Assembly: GCA_019745155.1 (NCBI GenBank)
Contig: JAIETM010000005.1
Span: 62,001 to 126,000 of the forward strand
Reading direction: 5' to 3'
DNA: 64,000 nt
Source of the DNA: Chitinophagaceae bacterium
GTDB lineage: Bacteria; Bacteroidota; Bacteroidia; Chitinophagales; Chitinophagaceae
The notes beneath the pieces were generated by a model, which saw nothing but the letters and a program-made list of their open reading frames with translations, was not told where the DNA came from and did not search any database. Made by a program: the position numbers and the translations under genes. Each line of letters begins with the position of its first letter. Within the stretch, counting starts at the first letter, position 1. Positions 47,254 to 55,891 of the stretch are shown one piece after another.

Positions 47254-48942
47254 TTAAATAACAGCGATTCTGTTAATTGATTCCACAACGATCTCACGGT
47301 TCACATCCCAGGCTTCAAATTCCTTAGCCACGTCTGTGAGGAATTGTGCGCCAATGCTACCATCTACGATTCTATGATCATAGCTCATGCTGAGGTACAT
47401 CATATGACGGATACCAATGAAATCACCCTTGTCGGTTTCAATGACCACAGGACGCTTCTTAATGGCACCTACAGCCAGAATAGCCACTTGGGGCTGGTTG
47501 ATAATCGGTGTGCCCATCAAGCTGCCGAATGTACCCACATTGGTGAGCGTGAATGTGCCACCTTGTGTATCATCAGGCTTCAGTTTGTTATTGCGGGCTG
47601 AGTCGGCCAGATGGTTTACCCAGCGGCTCAAACCAAGCAGGTTCAGCTGATCTGCGCTCTTGATAACAGGAACAATGAGGTTACCTGTTGGCAGGGCAGT
47701 AGCCATACCGATATTGATGTCTTTTTTCAGAATAATCTTATCGCCCTCGACAGATGCATTGATCATGGGGTAACGCTTCATCACTTTCACGATAGCTTCA
47801 ATGAACATTGGTGTGAAAGTAAGTTTGCCGCCTTCCAGTGTTTCAAATTTCTCTTTGATGCGGTTGCGCCAGTTCACCATATTGGTTACGTCTGCTTCAA
47901 CGAAAGATGTCACGTGCGGACTCGTCTGCTTGCTCATCACCATGTGATTGGCGATTAGCTTACGCATACGGTCCATCTCAATGATTTCTGTTGCACCAGA
48001 AGAGAATACAGGCGGTGGCGTACCGGCTGCTGTGGTTGTAATCACCTGCGGTGCAGTTTGTGCAGGGGTCGGACTAATCACTTGCTGAACAGGAGCGGGC
48101 TGAGGTGCTGGCGCTACTGGCTGTGGAGCAGGTGCAAATCTCGGCGTTGGTTGAATTGGTGCAGCTACAGGCTCAGGAGCAGGCTGCGGCGCAGTTGTGT
48201 ACACTGGTGCTGCAGGAGCTGTGTATACTGGCTCTGGCTCAGGCATGGGTACAGGCGCTGGTGCAGGAGTTGCAACAGGTTGTGCCACAGGCGTGGGTTC
48301 TGGAGCAGGTGTATATGCTGGTGCTTGCGCAGGAGCTGCGGCTGGTGCAGGCAGTGGTGCAACAAATGCAGGAACTTTACCAGCACGCTTATCGGCTACA
48401 TACTGCAATACGTCTTTTTTGGTAACGCGACCTTCAGCGCCGGTACCAGGAATTCTTTCCAACTCACTCAGGCTGATACCTTCGCTGTTGGCGATGTTCA
48501 GTACCAATGGTGAGTAGAAGCGGTTATTACCGGGTACAACAGGAGTGTTGGTAGGTACGTAAGGAATAGGTTCAGGTTCTACAGGCGCTGGCGGCGGGGT
48601 GGGTGCGGAATAAACGGGCTGTGGTTGTGGCGTTGGTGCCGGCGCAGGTGCAGGTTGAGGGGCTGCTGCGGCTACAGGTGCTGCTGGTGTTGCAGCGGCA
48701 CCACCTGTCTCAATACGTGCGATAACAGCACCAATAGGTACCACATCGTTTACGTTGTAGAGAATTTCGGTGATGACACCTGCGGCAGTAGAGGGAACCT
48801 CACTGTCCACTTTATCTGTTGCAATATCCAATACGGTCTCTTCGAGTTGCACGGAGTCGCCCACTTTTTTGTGCCATTTCAAAATGGTCGCCTCCATAAT
48901 GCTTTCGCCCAATTTGGGCATTACCAGTTCAGCAATTGCCAT
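47254..48942 (-). CDS. 2-oxoacid dehydrogenase E2 acyltransferase
   Basis: 562 residues. One lipoyl domain (about 1-80) with the lipoylated Lys 44 in IATDKVDSE; a Pro/Ala-rich linker; a peripheral-subunit-binding domain (about 140-178, FYSPLVLNIANSEGISLSEL, GTGAEGRVTKKDVLQYV); an unusually long second Pro/Ala/Gln linker (about 195-312); and the catalytic acyltransferase domain (about 315-562) with the active-site His in SMSYDHRIVDGS. The single lipoyl domain and ATDKVDSE form resemble branched-chain-type E2. E1 and E3 genes are not adjacent, so the substrate (pyruvate, 2-oxoglutarate or branched-chain) cannot be settled. Confidence 0.93.
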   Translation of the reverse strand: MAIAELVMPKLGESIMEATILKWHKKVGDSVQLEETVLDIATDKVDSEVPSTAAGVITEILYNVNDVVPIGAVIARIETGGAAATPAAPVAAAAPQPAPAPAPTPQPQPVYSAPTPPPAPVEPEPIPYVPTNTPVVPGNNRFYSPLVLNIANSEGISLSELERIPGTGAEGRVTKKDVLQYVADKRAGKVPAFVAPLPAPAAAPAQAPAYTPAPEPTPVAQPVATPAPAPVPMPEPEPVYTAPAAPVYTTAPQPAPEPVAAPIQPTPRFAPAPQPVAPAPQPAPVQQVISPTPAQTAPQVITTTAAGTPPPVFSSGATEIIEMDRMRKLIANHMVMSKQTSPHVTSFVEADVTNMVNWRNRIKEKFETLEGGKLTFTPMFIEAIVKVMKRYPMINASVEGDKIILKKDINIGMATALPTGNLIVPVIKSADQLNLLGLSRWVNHLADSARNNKLKPDDTQGGTFTLTNVGTFGSLMGTPIINQPQVAILAVGAIKKRPVVIETDKGDFIGIRHMMYLSMSYDHRIVDGSIGAQFLTDVAKEFEAWDVNREIVVESINRIAVI

Positions 48943-49159
48943 AGCTAACGTGCTGTTTTTATGGGTGATGTACCCGCTAATCCATCCAATACTACCGACT
49001 GTATCACAAGCAATCTCCAGTAAGTTTTATCCGGCAGGCTATTAGAAAATATTCATTTTCAATAGTTCAGCAGACTCAATTTATCTCACTGACAATCAAC
49101 TAAAATGCACACAGCCACTTACTAATCAACAAATGTAGAAGAATGCTGTGGAAAATTGT

Positions 49160-50416
49160 TCAGGTCTTATCCACAATCAACTCCCTTAAGAATAACAAAG
49201 CCTGGGTAGCGGTCAGTTCAATATTTCTTTTTCTATCGAACCGAAAATGCATCTTCTTAGCCAGTACTTTATGTTTGCTGGCAACGGCCATCCAAACGGT
49301 GCCAACCGGCTTATCGGGCAAGCCGCCGCCGGGCCCCATGATGCCGCTTACGGCCACAGCATAATCTGTTTTCATATTGGCTAAAGCGCCTTTGACCATC
49401 TGTGTAACCACTTTCTCACTCACCGCACCATGCTGTGCCATTTCCTCGTGGTCTACGCCAAGGAGTTGTTCTTTCAGGTCGTATGCGTAGCTCACTACAC
49501 TGCCCATATAGTAATCGGATGAGCCTGCGACGCTAGTAAGCAGGTGGGCAATATACCCGCCTGTACAACTTTCGGCAGTTGAAACGGTCTGACCCTTTTC
49601 CTTCAATAATTTTCCGATAGCCACTTCTACGGGCTCGTCTTGATCGGTAATTAAGATATCTTGTACGGCATCCTTAAGTTGCTGAAAATGATAGTCGATA
49701 AGACTGTTTAATTCAACTTTATTTGTAGACCAGCCTGTCAATCTGAGACGTACCATACCATAGTTGGGCAGGTAGGCCAGTTTGAGTTCCGAAGGCAATA
49801 AGGATTCTACATCTTTGATTCTTTCTGCTAGAAAAGATTCGCCTACGCCCGCTGTTAAAAGCGTGCGATGGGCCACAAAACCTCCTTGGAATTTCTCCTG
49901 TACCAAGGGTAGTACATGGTGCTGCATAATCCATTTCATCTCGTGGGGAACACCCGGCATGGAGATAAAGATCTTGCCATTCTTTTCGAACAACATGCCT
50001 GGGGCTGTACCTCGCTCATTCAACAAGACTGTGCAGGTATCTGGCACTTCGGCTTGTTTACGGTTGCGTTCGATCATCGGACGCTTCAGGATGTTCTCGA
50101 AAATATTGGTCACATGATCCAGTGTTGGTTGATGCATCACCATTTTGCCGCCAAAGTATTCGCACAATAATGGCTTGGTGATATCGTCTGCTGTTGGCCC
50201 CAGTCCGCCAGTAATCAGGATAATGTCTGCCTGTTGCTGTTCTGCATCCAGTGCATCCCAGATATCCTGCCACACATCACCTACCGCTACACGATGCTTT
50301 ACCAGAATGCCTTGCTTATTCAATTCCTGGGCAATCCAGGCACTATTGGTATCAATTACTTGTCCAATCAGCAATTCATCCCCAATCGTAATCACCGATG
50401 CAAAAACTTTTTCCAT
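49160..50416 (-). CDS. cinA: CinA-family nicotinamide-nucleotide amidohydrolase
   Basis: 418 residues from the ATG at 50416. The N-terminal molybdopterin-binding-like (COG1058) domain has ITIGDELLIGQVIDTNSAWI and GGLGPTADDITKPLL; the C-terminal CinA domain has the catalytic TAESCTGGYIAHLLTSVAGS and SGIMGPGGGLPDKPVGTVWM. It hydrolyses nicotinamide mononucleotide in pyridine nucleotide salvage. The frame remains open upstream to 50536, but this overlaps dacB on the other strand, and MEKVFASVITIGDE is the family start. Divergent from dacB with a 34-base gap. Confidence 0.95.
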   Translation of the reverse strand: MEKVFASVITIGDELLIGQVIDTNSAWIAQELNKQGILVKHRVAVGDVWQDIWDALDAEQQQADIILITGGLGPTADDITKPLLCEYFGGKMVMHQPTLDHVTNIFENILKRPMIERNRKQAEVPDTCTVLLNERGTAPGMLFEKNGKIFISMPGVPHEMKWIMQHHVLPLVQEKFQGGFVAHRTLLTAGVGESFLAERIKDVESLLPSELKLAYLPNYGMVRLRLTGWSTNKVELNSLIDYHFQQLKDAVQDILITDQDEPVEVAIGKLLKEKGQTVSTAESCTGGYIAHLLTSVAGSSDYYMGSVVSYAYDLKEQLLGVDHEEMAQHGAVSEKVVTQMVKGALANMKTDYAVAVSGIMGPGGGLPDKPVGTVWMAVASKHKVLAKKMHFRFDRKRNIELTATQALLFLRELIVDKT

Positions 50417-50450
50417 GCTTTTGGCTAATTTGAGCGAAAGTAAAACAGTT

Positions 50451-51833
50451 ATGATGAAGGCCTGTTCGCGCTTGCTTATTTTATTTCTGCCCATATTCGC
50501 GTTTGCGCAAAAAGAAACTGAGCTGGAGCAGGCCATGCGACGCTTTATGGCTGATGAGCAAATGCGTTATGGACAGGCGGGCTTGGTGGTAAAGGAATTA
50601 CAAACTGGTAAAGTGCTTATTGATTGGAATGGCTCTATTGGATTGGCGCCGGCTAGCACACAGAAGATATTTACTGCTGCAGCTGCCTTGGATCAGTTAG
50701 GTGCAGGTTTTCAATACAATACCTCGCTTTTGTATAATGGAAAGGTGCAGCAAGGAGTTTTGTATGGTGATTTGATCATACAGGGCAGTGGCGATCCCAG
50801 CTTTGGCAGTTGGCGATATGGGCAGACAAAAGCACAACAGTCATTAGATGCATGGGCAGATGCATTGAAGCAGTCCGGCATTAAAGAAGTGCGCGGACAA
50901 ATCAAAGCCAATCAGAACGGATTTACTCAACAGCCCTTGCCCGGAGGCTGGATATGGGATGATATGGGTAATTATTATGGTGCAGGAACCTGGGGAATCA
51001 ATTGGCGTGAAAATCAATTTGATTTGACGATGGTGCCGGGTGATAAAGTAGGCGATAGTCTAAAGGCTTGGCGTATGGAGCCGATGATTCCTTATCAGCA
51101 ATTTCAAAACTGTATTACAACTGGTAAGCCCGGCAGTGGTGATAATGGCTATATCTATTCACCGCCTTATGCAACGCATGGTTTTGCAGAAGGCACCATT
51201 CCCGCAGGTGTCAACAGTTTCACGATATCAGGTGCTATGCCCAATCCTTTTCAAGTGTTGCAACAAAGTTTGGAGCGCAGGCTTCAGGCGAGTGGTATTA
51301 CCATCAAGAATGAGGTGGTTGTGTCATCCAATAATCAACAGCAGGTTTTACATAGTTATGCATCACCAAACATGGATAGTTTGGTGTATTGGTTTATGCA
51401 GAAAAGTATCAACCTCTATGGAGAAGCTTTGCTGAAAACATTGGCTCAACAAAAGAATGGTATTGGTAGTACAGATGCTGGTGTGCAATGGATGCGGAAG
51501 TATTGGCAGGAGCGGGGTATCGATGCAAACGCTTTACGCATGGTAGATGGGAGTGGCTTGTCTCCATTGAACAGAAATACAGCTTTTACGCAGATAACCG
51601 CATTAGAATTTGCAAGCAGGCAAACCTGGTTTTCGGCTTATTTGCAGTCCTTTCACATCAATAATCAAATGCAATTGAAAAGCGGTACGATACAAGGTGC
51701 TAAAGCCTATTGTGGGTATTATACCAATACTTCAGGCACAACATACCTGATTTCATTTCTCGTCAATAATTACAACGGCAGCGCATCTGCCATTACACGT
51801 AAGATGTTTGCTGTGCTGGATGTATTAAAGTAA
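50451..51833 (+). CDS. dacB: D-alanyl-D-alanine carboxypeptidase/endopeptidase, PBP4 family
   Basis: About 460 residues with a signal peptide (CSRLLILFLPIFAFAQ). It is an S13-family peptidase trimming peptidoglycan in the periplasm: SxxK is STQK (68-71 from the second ATG at 50454), the SxN motif is SIN in KSINLYGEALLKTL, and KTG is KSGTIQGAKAYCGYY. Both ATGs (50451 and 50454) are possible starts. The frame extends far upstream over cinA, but this part is not coding. It may share a transcript with the DUF6526 gene just downstream. Confidence 0.93.
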   Translation: MMKACSRLLILFLPIFAFAQKETELEQAMRRFMADEQMRYGQAGLVVKELQTGKVLIDWNGSIGLAPASTQKIFTAAAALDQLGAGFQYNTSLLYNGKVQQGVLYGDLIIQGSGDPSFGSWRYGQTKAQQSLDAWADALKQSGIKEVRGQIKANQNGFTQQPLPGGWIWDDMGNYYGAGTWGINWRENQFDLTMVPGDKVGDSLKAWRMEPMIPYQQFQNCITTGKPGSGDNGYIYSPPYATHGFAEGTIPAGVNSFTISGAMPNPFQVLQQSLERRLQASGITIKNEVVVSSNNQQQVLHSYASPNMDSLVYWFMQKSINLYGEALLKTLAQQKNGIGSTDAGVQWMRKYWQERGIDANALRMVDGSGLSPLNRNTAFTQITALEFASRQTWFSAYLQSFHINNQMQLKSGTIQGAKAYCGYYTNTSGTTYLISFLVNNYNGSASAITRKMFAVLDVLK

Positions 51834-51857
51834 TTATCTTCATCGCAAACACTGCAT

Positions 51858-52289
51858 ATAAATAAAACACAAAATTTTCAGAACCACACGCGTCTTGTTC
51901 GTGGATGGCATTTTTACACTTTTGCCTTACTACTTGCAACCTTAATTGGTTCATTTGTGAACTTATATCATGCGGCTCCTGAAGTGCATTATAGTGCTGC
52001 TTTAATTTCCTGCATCACACTGGTCATGGGTGCTTTCTTCTGGTATATCCGTGCATTTGCATTGAAAGCACAGGATAGAGCTATTCGTGCAGAAGAAAAT
52101 TTTAGACATTTTATATTGACAGGCAAGCCGCTTCCAAGTGGTTTGCGACTGAGTCAGATTATTGCTTTGCGTTTTGCTTCAGATGCTGAATTGCCCGCTT
52201 TGGCTGAGCGTGCTATACAAGAAAAATTATCGAACAAGCAAATCAAGCAAGCTGTTCAACATTGGCGTCCTGATTACAATCGTGTTTAA
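51858..52289 (+). CDS. DUF6526 two-helix membrane protein with no canonical start
   Basis: About 143 residues. The recognisable family N-terminus NKTQNFQNHTRLVRGWHFYT and the first membrane span (FALLLATLIGSFVNLY) lie upstream of the first canonical start (GTG 51957). Reading back, the frame meets only the dacB stop (51831) with no ATG, GTG or TTG. The codon just before NKTQNF is ATA at 51858-51860, chosen here as the probable start or a mutated ATG. The second span is ALISCITLVMGAFFWYIRAF; a basic cytoplasmic tail follows. It is 24 bases after dacB and shares its stop region with the convergent thioesterase gene. Confidence 0.7.
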   Translation: MNKTQNFQNHTRLVRGWHFYTFALLLATLIGSFVNLYHAAPEVHYSAALISCITLVMGAFFWYIRAFALKAQDRAIRAEENFRHFILTGKPLPSGLRLSQIIALRFASDAELPALAERAIQEKLSNKQIKQAVQHWRPDYNRV

Positions 52290-52699
52290 GCATTGAAATA
52301 GGGTAAGAGCTTTGCCTTCAATACTTCCGGCATACTGGTTTTTTGTTTGGTGGCAGCATCAATGAAATAAAGCACCACCCTCCCCACTGTTAAGAGTTTT
52401 TCCGACTCATTATATACTTCCTGATGAAATTCGATTCGATGATCATCAGGAAGTTCTTTTAAGATGGTTCTGATAGTGAGCAATTCATCGTAGTGTGCTG
52501 GCCTCAGGTATTTGGCATGCCATTCTACAATCGGCATGACTACGCCCATCGCTTCCATGTCTTTATACGTAAAACCCAGCTGGCGAATGCTTTCTGTTCT
52601 GCCCACTTCAAAGTATTGGGCGTAATTGCCATGATACACTACGTCCATCTGATCTGTCTCTGCATATCTCACGCGAATCTTCGTTTCGTGTTGGAACAT
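52286..52699 (-). CDS. YbgC/4HBT-type acyl-CoA thioesterase
   Basis: 137 residues, hotdog fold. The motif RYAETDQMDVVYHGNYAQYF contains the Asp of the YbgC-like active site (the D-x-x-x-V-x-x-x-x-Y-x-x-Y pattern). The start ATG at 52699 is chosen over the longer frame because a full consensus promoter lies between 52717 and 52748. The stop codon overlaps that of the DUF6526 gene (TTAA at 52286-52289). The acyl substrate is unknown. Confidence 0.88.
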   Translation of the reverse strand: MFQHETKIRVRYAETDQMDVVYHGNYAQYFEVGRTESIRQLGFTYKDMEAMGVVMPIVEWHAKYLRPAHYDELLTIRTILKELPDDHRIEFHQEVYNESEKLLTVGRVVLYFIDAATKQKTSMPEVLKAKLLPYFNA

Positions 52700-52716
52700 C
52701 TTGCTTGCTTTGTTGA

Positions 52717-52748
52717 CAAAGTTAGCGGGGTGGGATGTTTTTCCACAA
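52717..52748 (-). promoter_or_regulatory. Promoter of the thioesterase gene
   Basis: On the minus strand: TTG (52748-52746), 21-base spacer, TAACTTTG (52724-52717), an exact consensus match. The leader to ATG 52699 is about 10-15 nt. Confidence 0.75.
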
Positions 52749-52854
52749 ATGCACGCCTGCTCAATATTCACGGAGTGCTAACAGTAACTTTAACTGGTTT
52801 TGCTTTTCCTTAAGAAAGAAAGCCAAATATTTGCCCAAATACCTACCCTTAACC

Positions 52855-55800
52855 ATGAAGCATTTCCTGACGATTGGTCTCCTGATGATATGCACTGGTA
52901 TGCTGACTGCACAGTCGACCTTGCAGTACAATGATCCAGATGCCAGATTCAAACAGGCAAGAGAACTCTTTCAAAAAGAACAATACAGCCTCGCTTGGCC
53001 GGTGTTCCGCAGCATGTACAACAATGGCATTCCACAGAGTACGATGCCTATTACCACTGCGGAAGAGGTGAAGTATTATTATATCATCAGCGGATTAAAA
53101 CTGCAAGACGCTGTAGCAGAACCTTTGGCCAAGGACTTTTTAGTGCAGGAACGCAACCTGCTTCGAAAAGAAATGATGGCTTTTGAACTGGGTGAATATT
53201 ACTACCGGAATAAACAATATGCTGAAGCCTTGGAGGCTTATGAAAAAGCAGGCATTGGTAATTTGACCAATCGACAGATTGCTGATATGAAATTCCATCA
53301 GGGCTATGCCTATTTTGCGCAATTGCAATTTGATAAGGCAAAGCCTTTGTTGAACACGGTTCGTCAGTTGCCCAAGGATCCGAATTACCCGGAAGCCAAT
53401 TATTACTATGCATTCATCGCTTTTAGCGAAAAGGATTATGATGCTGCTTTGCAGGGATTTCGTGTAGCAGAAAAATCGGCACCTTATAATACCATTGTGC
53501 CGTTCTATATCGCCGAGATTTATTATTTCACCGGCAGACGCGATGAAGCGATTGCTTATGTGGATCAATCACTGCGTGTAGGCGGACAGTATTACGATAA
53601 CCAGCTGCGCCAGTTGATGGGGCATATGTATTTTGAAAAGCGTATGTATCCACAGGCTCTACCTTATTTAGAGCAGTATGTACAGAAGCAGGATAAAGTG
53701 CGACGTGAAGATTTGTATGAACTGGCTTATTGTTACTATGAAGCCAAGAGTTGGTCCAAAGCCATTGAAGGATTGAAGCAAATTGGTGGTAAGGAAGATT
53801 CGCTTGGACAAAATTCTATGTACTTGCTGGCGGATGCTTATTTGAAAACAGGGGATAAGTCAAATGCTCGTAATGCCTTCTTGTTCTGTGCATCGAACAA
53901 TAGCAATCCATCGCAAAAAGAGATTTCATTATTCTCTTATGCCAAGCTTTCTTATGAGTTAGGTTATATGGATGTAGCGTTGAAGAGCTTTCAAGATTTC
54001 CTGAAGCAGTATCCTGCATCCAGCTTTATCAATGAAGCAAAAGAATTGGAGATAGCCGCATTGGCCAAGACAAGCAATTACAATGACGCATTGGTACGCT
54101 TTGAACAACTGACCAATCCGGGTGAAGATGTACGTAAACTGCATCCCGGTATTTTATATGGCAGAGCGGTTGAGTTGATTAACGACCAGCGCCTTGCTGA
54201 TGCAGCCCCTTTATTGGATAAAGTGTTAGAGCTGCCTTATAATAACCAACAATTGCCTTTCACTTTATTCTGGAAAGGAGAGTTAGCTTATAGAAACGGT
54301 AAGACAGAAGAAGCATTAGAGTTCTTTATGCGTTATCTGGCTAATCCGCAAATAAGCGGGGAAGTAAGTCCGGTGAATGCCAAGTATGCAGTTGGATATT
54401 GCTTGCTGAAGAAAGAGAGCTATAAAGCTGCAGCAGGCTTCTTTGATCAGATAGCAGCCAATCTACCATATAACGCCACTGCATTAGAGCAGGATGCTTA
54501 TCTGCGTTTGGCGGATTGTTATTTCATGAACAAGGATTACAAGCGCTCAGCAAAAATGTATGATGAGATATTGGCGCTGAACCAGAAAGGAGCCGATTAC
54601 GCTTTGTTTCAAAAAGCCATTATTGCTGGAGCGTTGAATAAGCCTTTGGAGAAGCTGAGTTTATTACAATCTGTAGAATCTCGTTTTCCAACTTCCGATC
54701 TTGTACCCGATGCTCAATTGGAAGTGGCCAATACGCATTTAGCAGAAGAGCGTTTCAATGAAGCCATCAATCCGCTGCAGAAATTATTGAAGAATAATAA
54801 AGCTGCAACCTTAAAGCCTCAGGTGTATTTGAAACTGGGTGTGGCTTATTTTAATCTGGATAAGAATGATGAGTCGCTCACACAGTTTCAGCAATTGGTG
54901 AAAGAATATCCCAATGCACAAGAGAGTGATGAAGCGGTGGAATATATCCGTAACATTTTTGTAGAAAAGCAGCAGCCTGGTGATTTCGTGAATTTCATGC
55001 GTCAGAATGGTAAAGCGGTTTCCTTTAGCGAAGAAGATTCGCTTACGTATAAATCTGCCATGCTTCGGTATGAAGCCAAAGACTTTGCGAGTGCAGAAGG
55101 CGGTTTTACGGATTACCTCAAGCGATTCCCTGAAGGTAAATACCAGATTGAAGCAGCTTATTTCGCTGCAGAAATTGCTGTATTCAATAAGCAGCCGAAC
55201 AATGCTTATCCTTTCTATCAGCAAGTAGCTGCTAAAGCGCCTAACCGTTATGCAGAACGCAGTGCATTGCAAGCTGCACGTATTGCTTATTTCGATTTGA
55301 AAGATTTTGCTGCTGCGGAGAAATACTTCGCACAGTTAAAAGCCATTGCTACCCAGCAGGAAAACAAATTGGAAGCCATGCGTGGTTTACTGCGTTGTCA
55401 GTATAAAGCACAGCAGTGGAATAATGCTTCTACCAATGCAGCTGAGCTTTTGATGGAAAAGGGGGCTGCTACTGATGATCGAATGATGGCCAATATGGTT
55501 TTGGCGAAGAATTATCAGTTGAATAGTCAGCCTAATGAAGCAGCCAATGCCTATAAAGCTGTAGTTGCGTTAGGTCGTTCAGAATATGCAGCTGAAGCAT
55601 CGTATCGCTTAGCGGAACTCTTGTATCAAAAAGGTAGTTATGCGGAAGCAGAGAAAGCAGCTTTTGAGGTGATCAAGAAAAATGGTTCCTATGCTTTCTG
55701 GGTAACCAGAAGTTATATTCTGCTGGGCGATGTGTATTTCAAACAAAAAGACCTGTTCAATGCGGAAGCTACGTTCAAAAGCGTAGCAGAGAATGCTTCA

Positions 55801-55884
55801 ATTGATGAATTACGTCAGGAAGCTACCCAAAAGCTGGGTATGGTGGTAGAAGAAAAGAACAGAGTCAACAAAGTAACCCAATAA
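52855..55884 (+). CDS. Large periplasmic TPR-repeat protein
   Basis: 1009 residues from the ATG at 52855, with a signal peptide (FLTIGLLMICTGMLTAQS). The rest is a superhelix of tandem TPR and Sel1-like repeats (YAEALEAYEKAGIGNLTNRQ, YDAALQGFRVAEKSAPYN, YPQALPYLEQYVQKQDKVRR, FAAAEKYFAQLKAIATQQ). The frame stays open to 52735 but the signal peptide fixes the start. The stop is seven bases before the barrel protein start, so they are translated from one mRNA. It is a likely scaffold between envelope partners encoded next to it. The specific function is not known. Confidence 0.85.
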   Translation: MKHFLTIGLLMICTGMLTAQSTLQYNDPDARFKQARELFQKEQYSLAWPVFRSMYNNGIPQSTMPITTAEEVKYYYIISGLKLQDAVAEPLAKDFLVQERNLLRKEMMAFELGEYYYRNKQYAEALEAYEKAGIGNLTNRQIADMKFHQGYAYFAQLQFDKAKPLLNTVRQLPKDPNYPEANYYYAFIAFSEKDYDAALQGFRVAEKSAPYNTIVPFYIAEIYYFTGRRDEAIAYVDQSLRVGGQYYDNQLRQLMGHMYFEKRMYPQALPYLEQYVQKQDKVRREDLYELAYCYYEAKSWSKAIEGLKQIGGKEDSLGQNSMYLLADAYLKTGDKSNARNAFLFCASNNSNPSQKEISLFSYAKLSYELGYMDVALKSFQDFLKQYPASSFINEAKELEIAALAKTSNYNDALVRFEQLTNPGEDVRKLHPGILYGRAVELINDQRLADAAPLLDKVLELPYNNQQLPFTLFWKGELAYRNGKTEEALEFFMRYLANPQISGEVSPVNAKYAVGYCLLKKESYKAAAGFFDQIAANLPYNATALEQDAYLRLADCYFMNKDYKRSAKMYDEILALNQKGADYALFQKAIIAGALNKPLEKLSLLQSVESRFPTSDLVPDAQLEVANTHLAEERFNEAINPLQKLLKNNKAATLKPQVYLKLGVAYFNLDKNDESLTQFQQLVKEYPNAQESDEAVEYIRNIFVEKQQPGDFVNFMRQNGKAVSFSEEDSLTYKSAMLRYEAKDFASAEGGFTDYLKRFPEGKYQIEAAYFAAEIAVFNKQPNNAYPFYQQVAAKAPNRYAERSALQAARIAYFDLKDFAAAEKYFAQLKAIATQQENKLEAMRGLLRCQYKAQQWNNASTNAAELLMEKGAATDDRMMANMVLAKNYQLNSQPNEAANAYKAVVALGRSEYAAEASYRLAELLYQKGSYAEAEKAAFEVIKKNGSYAFWVTRSYILLGDVYFKQKDLFNAEATFKSVAENASIDELRQEATQKLGMVVEEKNRVNKVTQ

Positions 55885-55891
55885 GCAACTC

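Noticed and set aside
48058-48513. Long plus-strand frames opposite the E2 linker (106-151 codons)
   Set aside because: They are rich in Cys, Trp and Arg or in Gly and Ala, and mirror the Pro/Ala repeat codons of the E2 linker. They are antisense shadows of a low-complexity region.
47254-48942. A full 2-oxoacid dehydrogenase operon around the E2 gene
   Set aside because: No E1 alpha, E1 beta or E3 gene is on either side; only the E2 is present.
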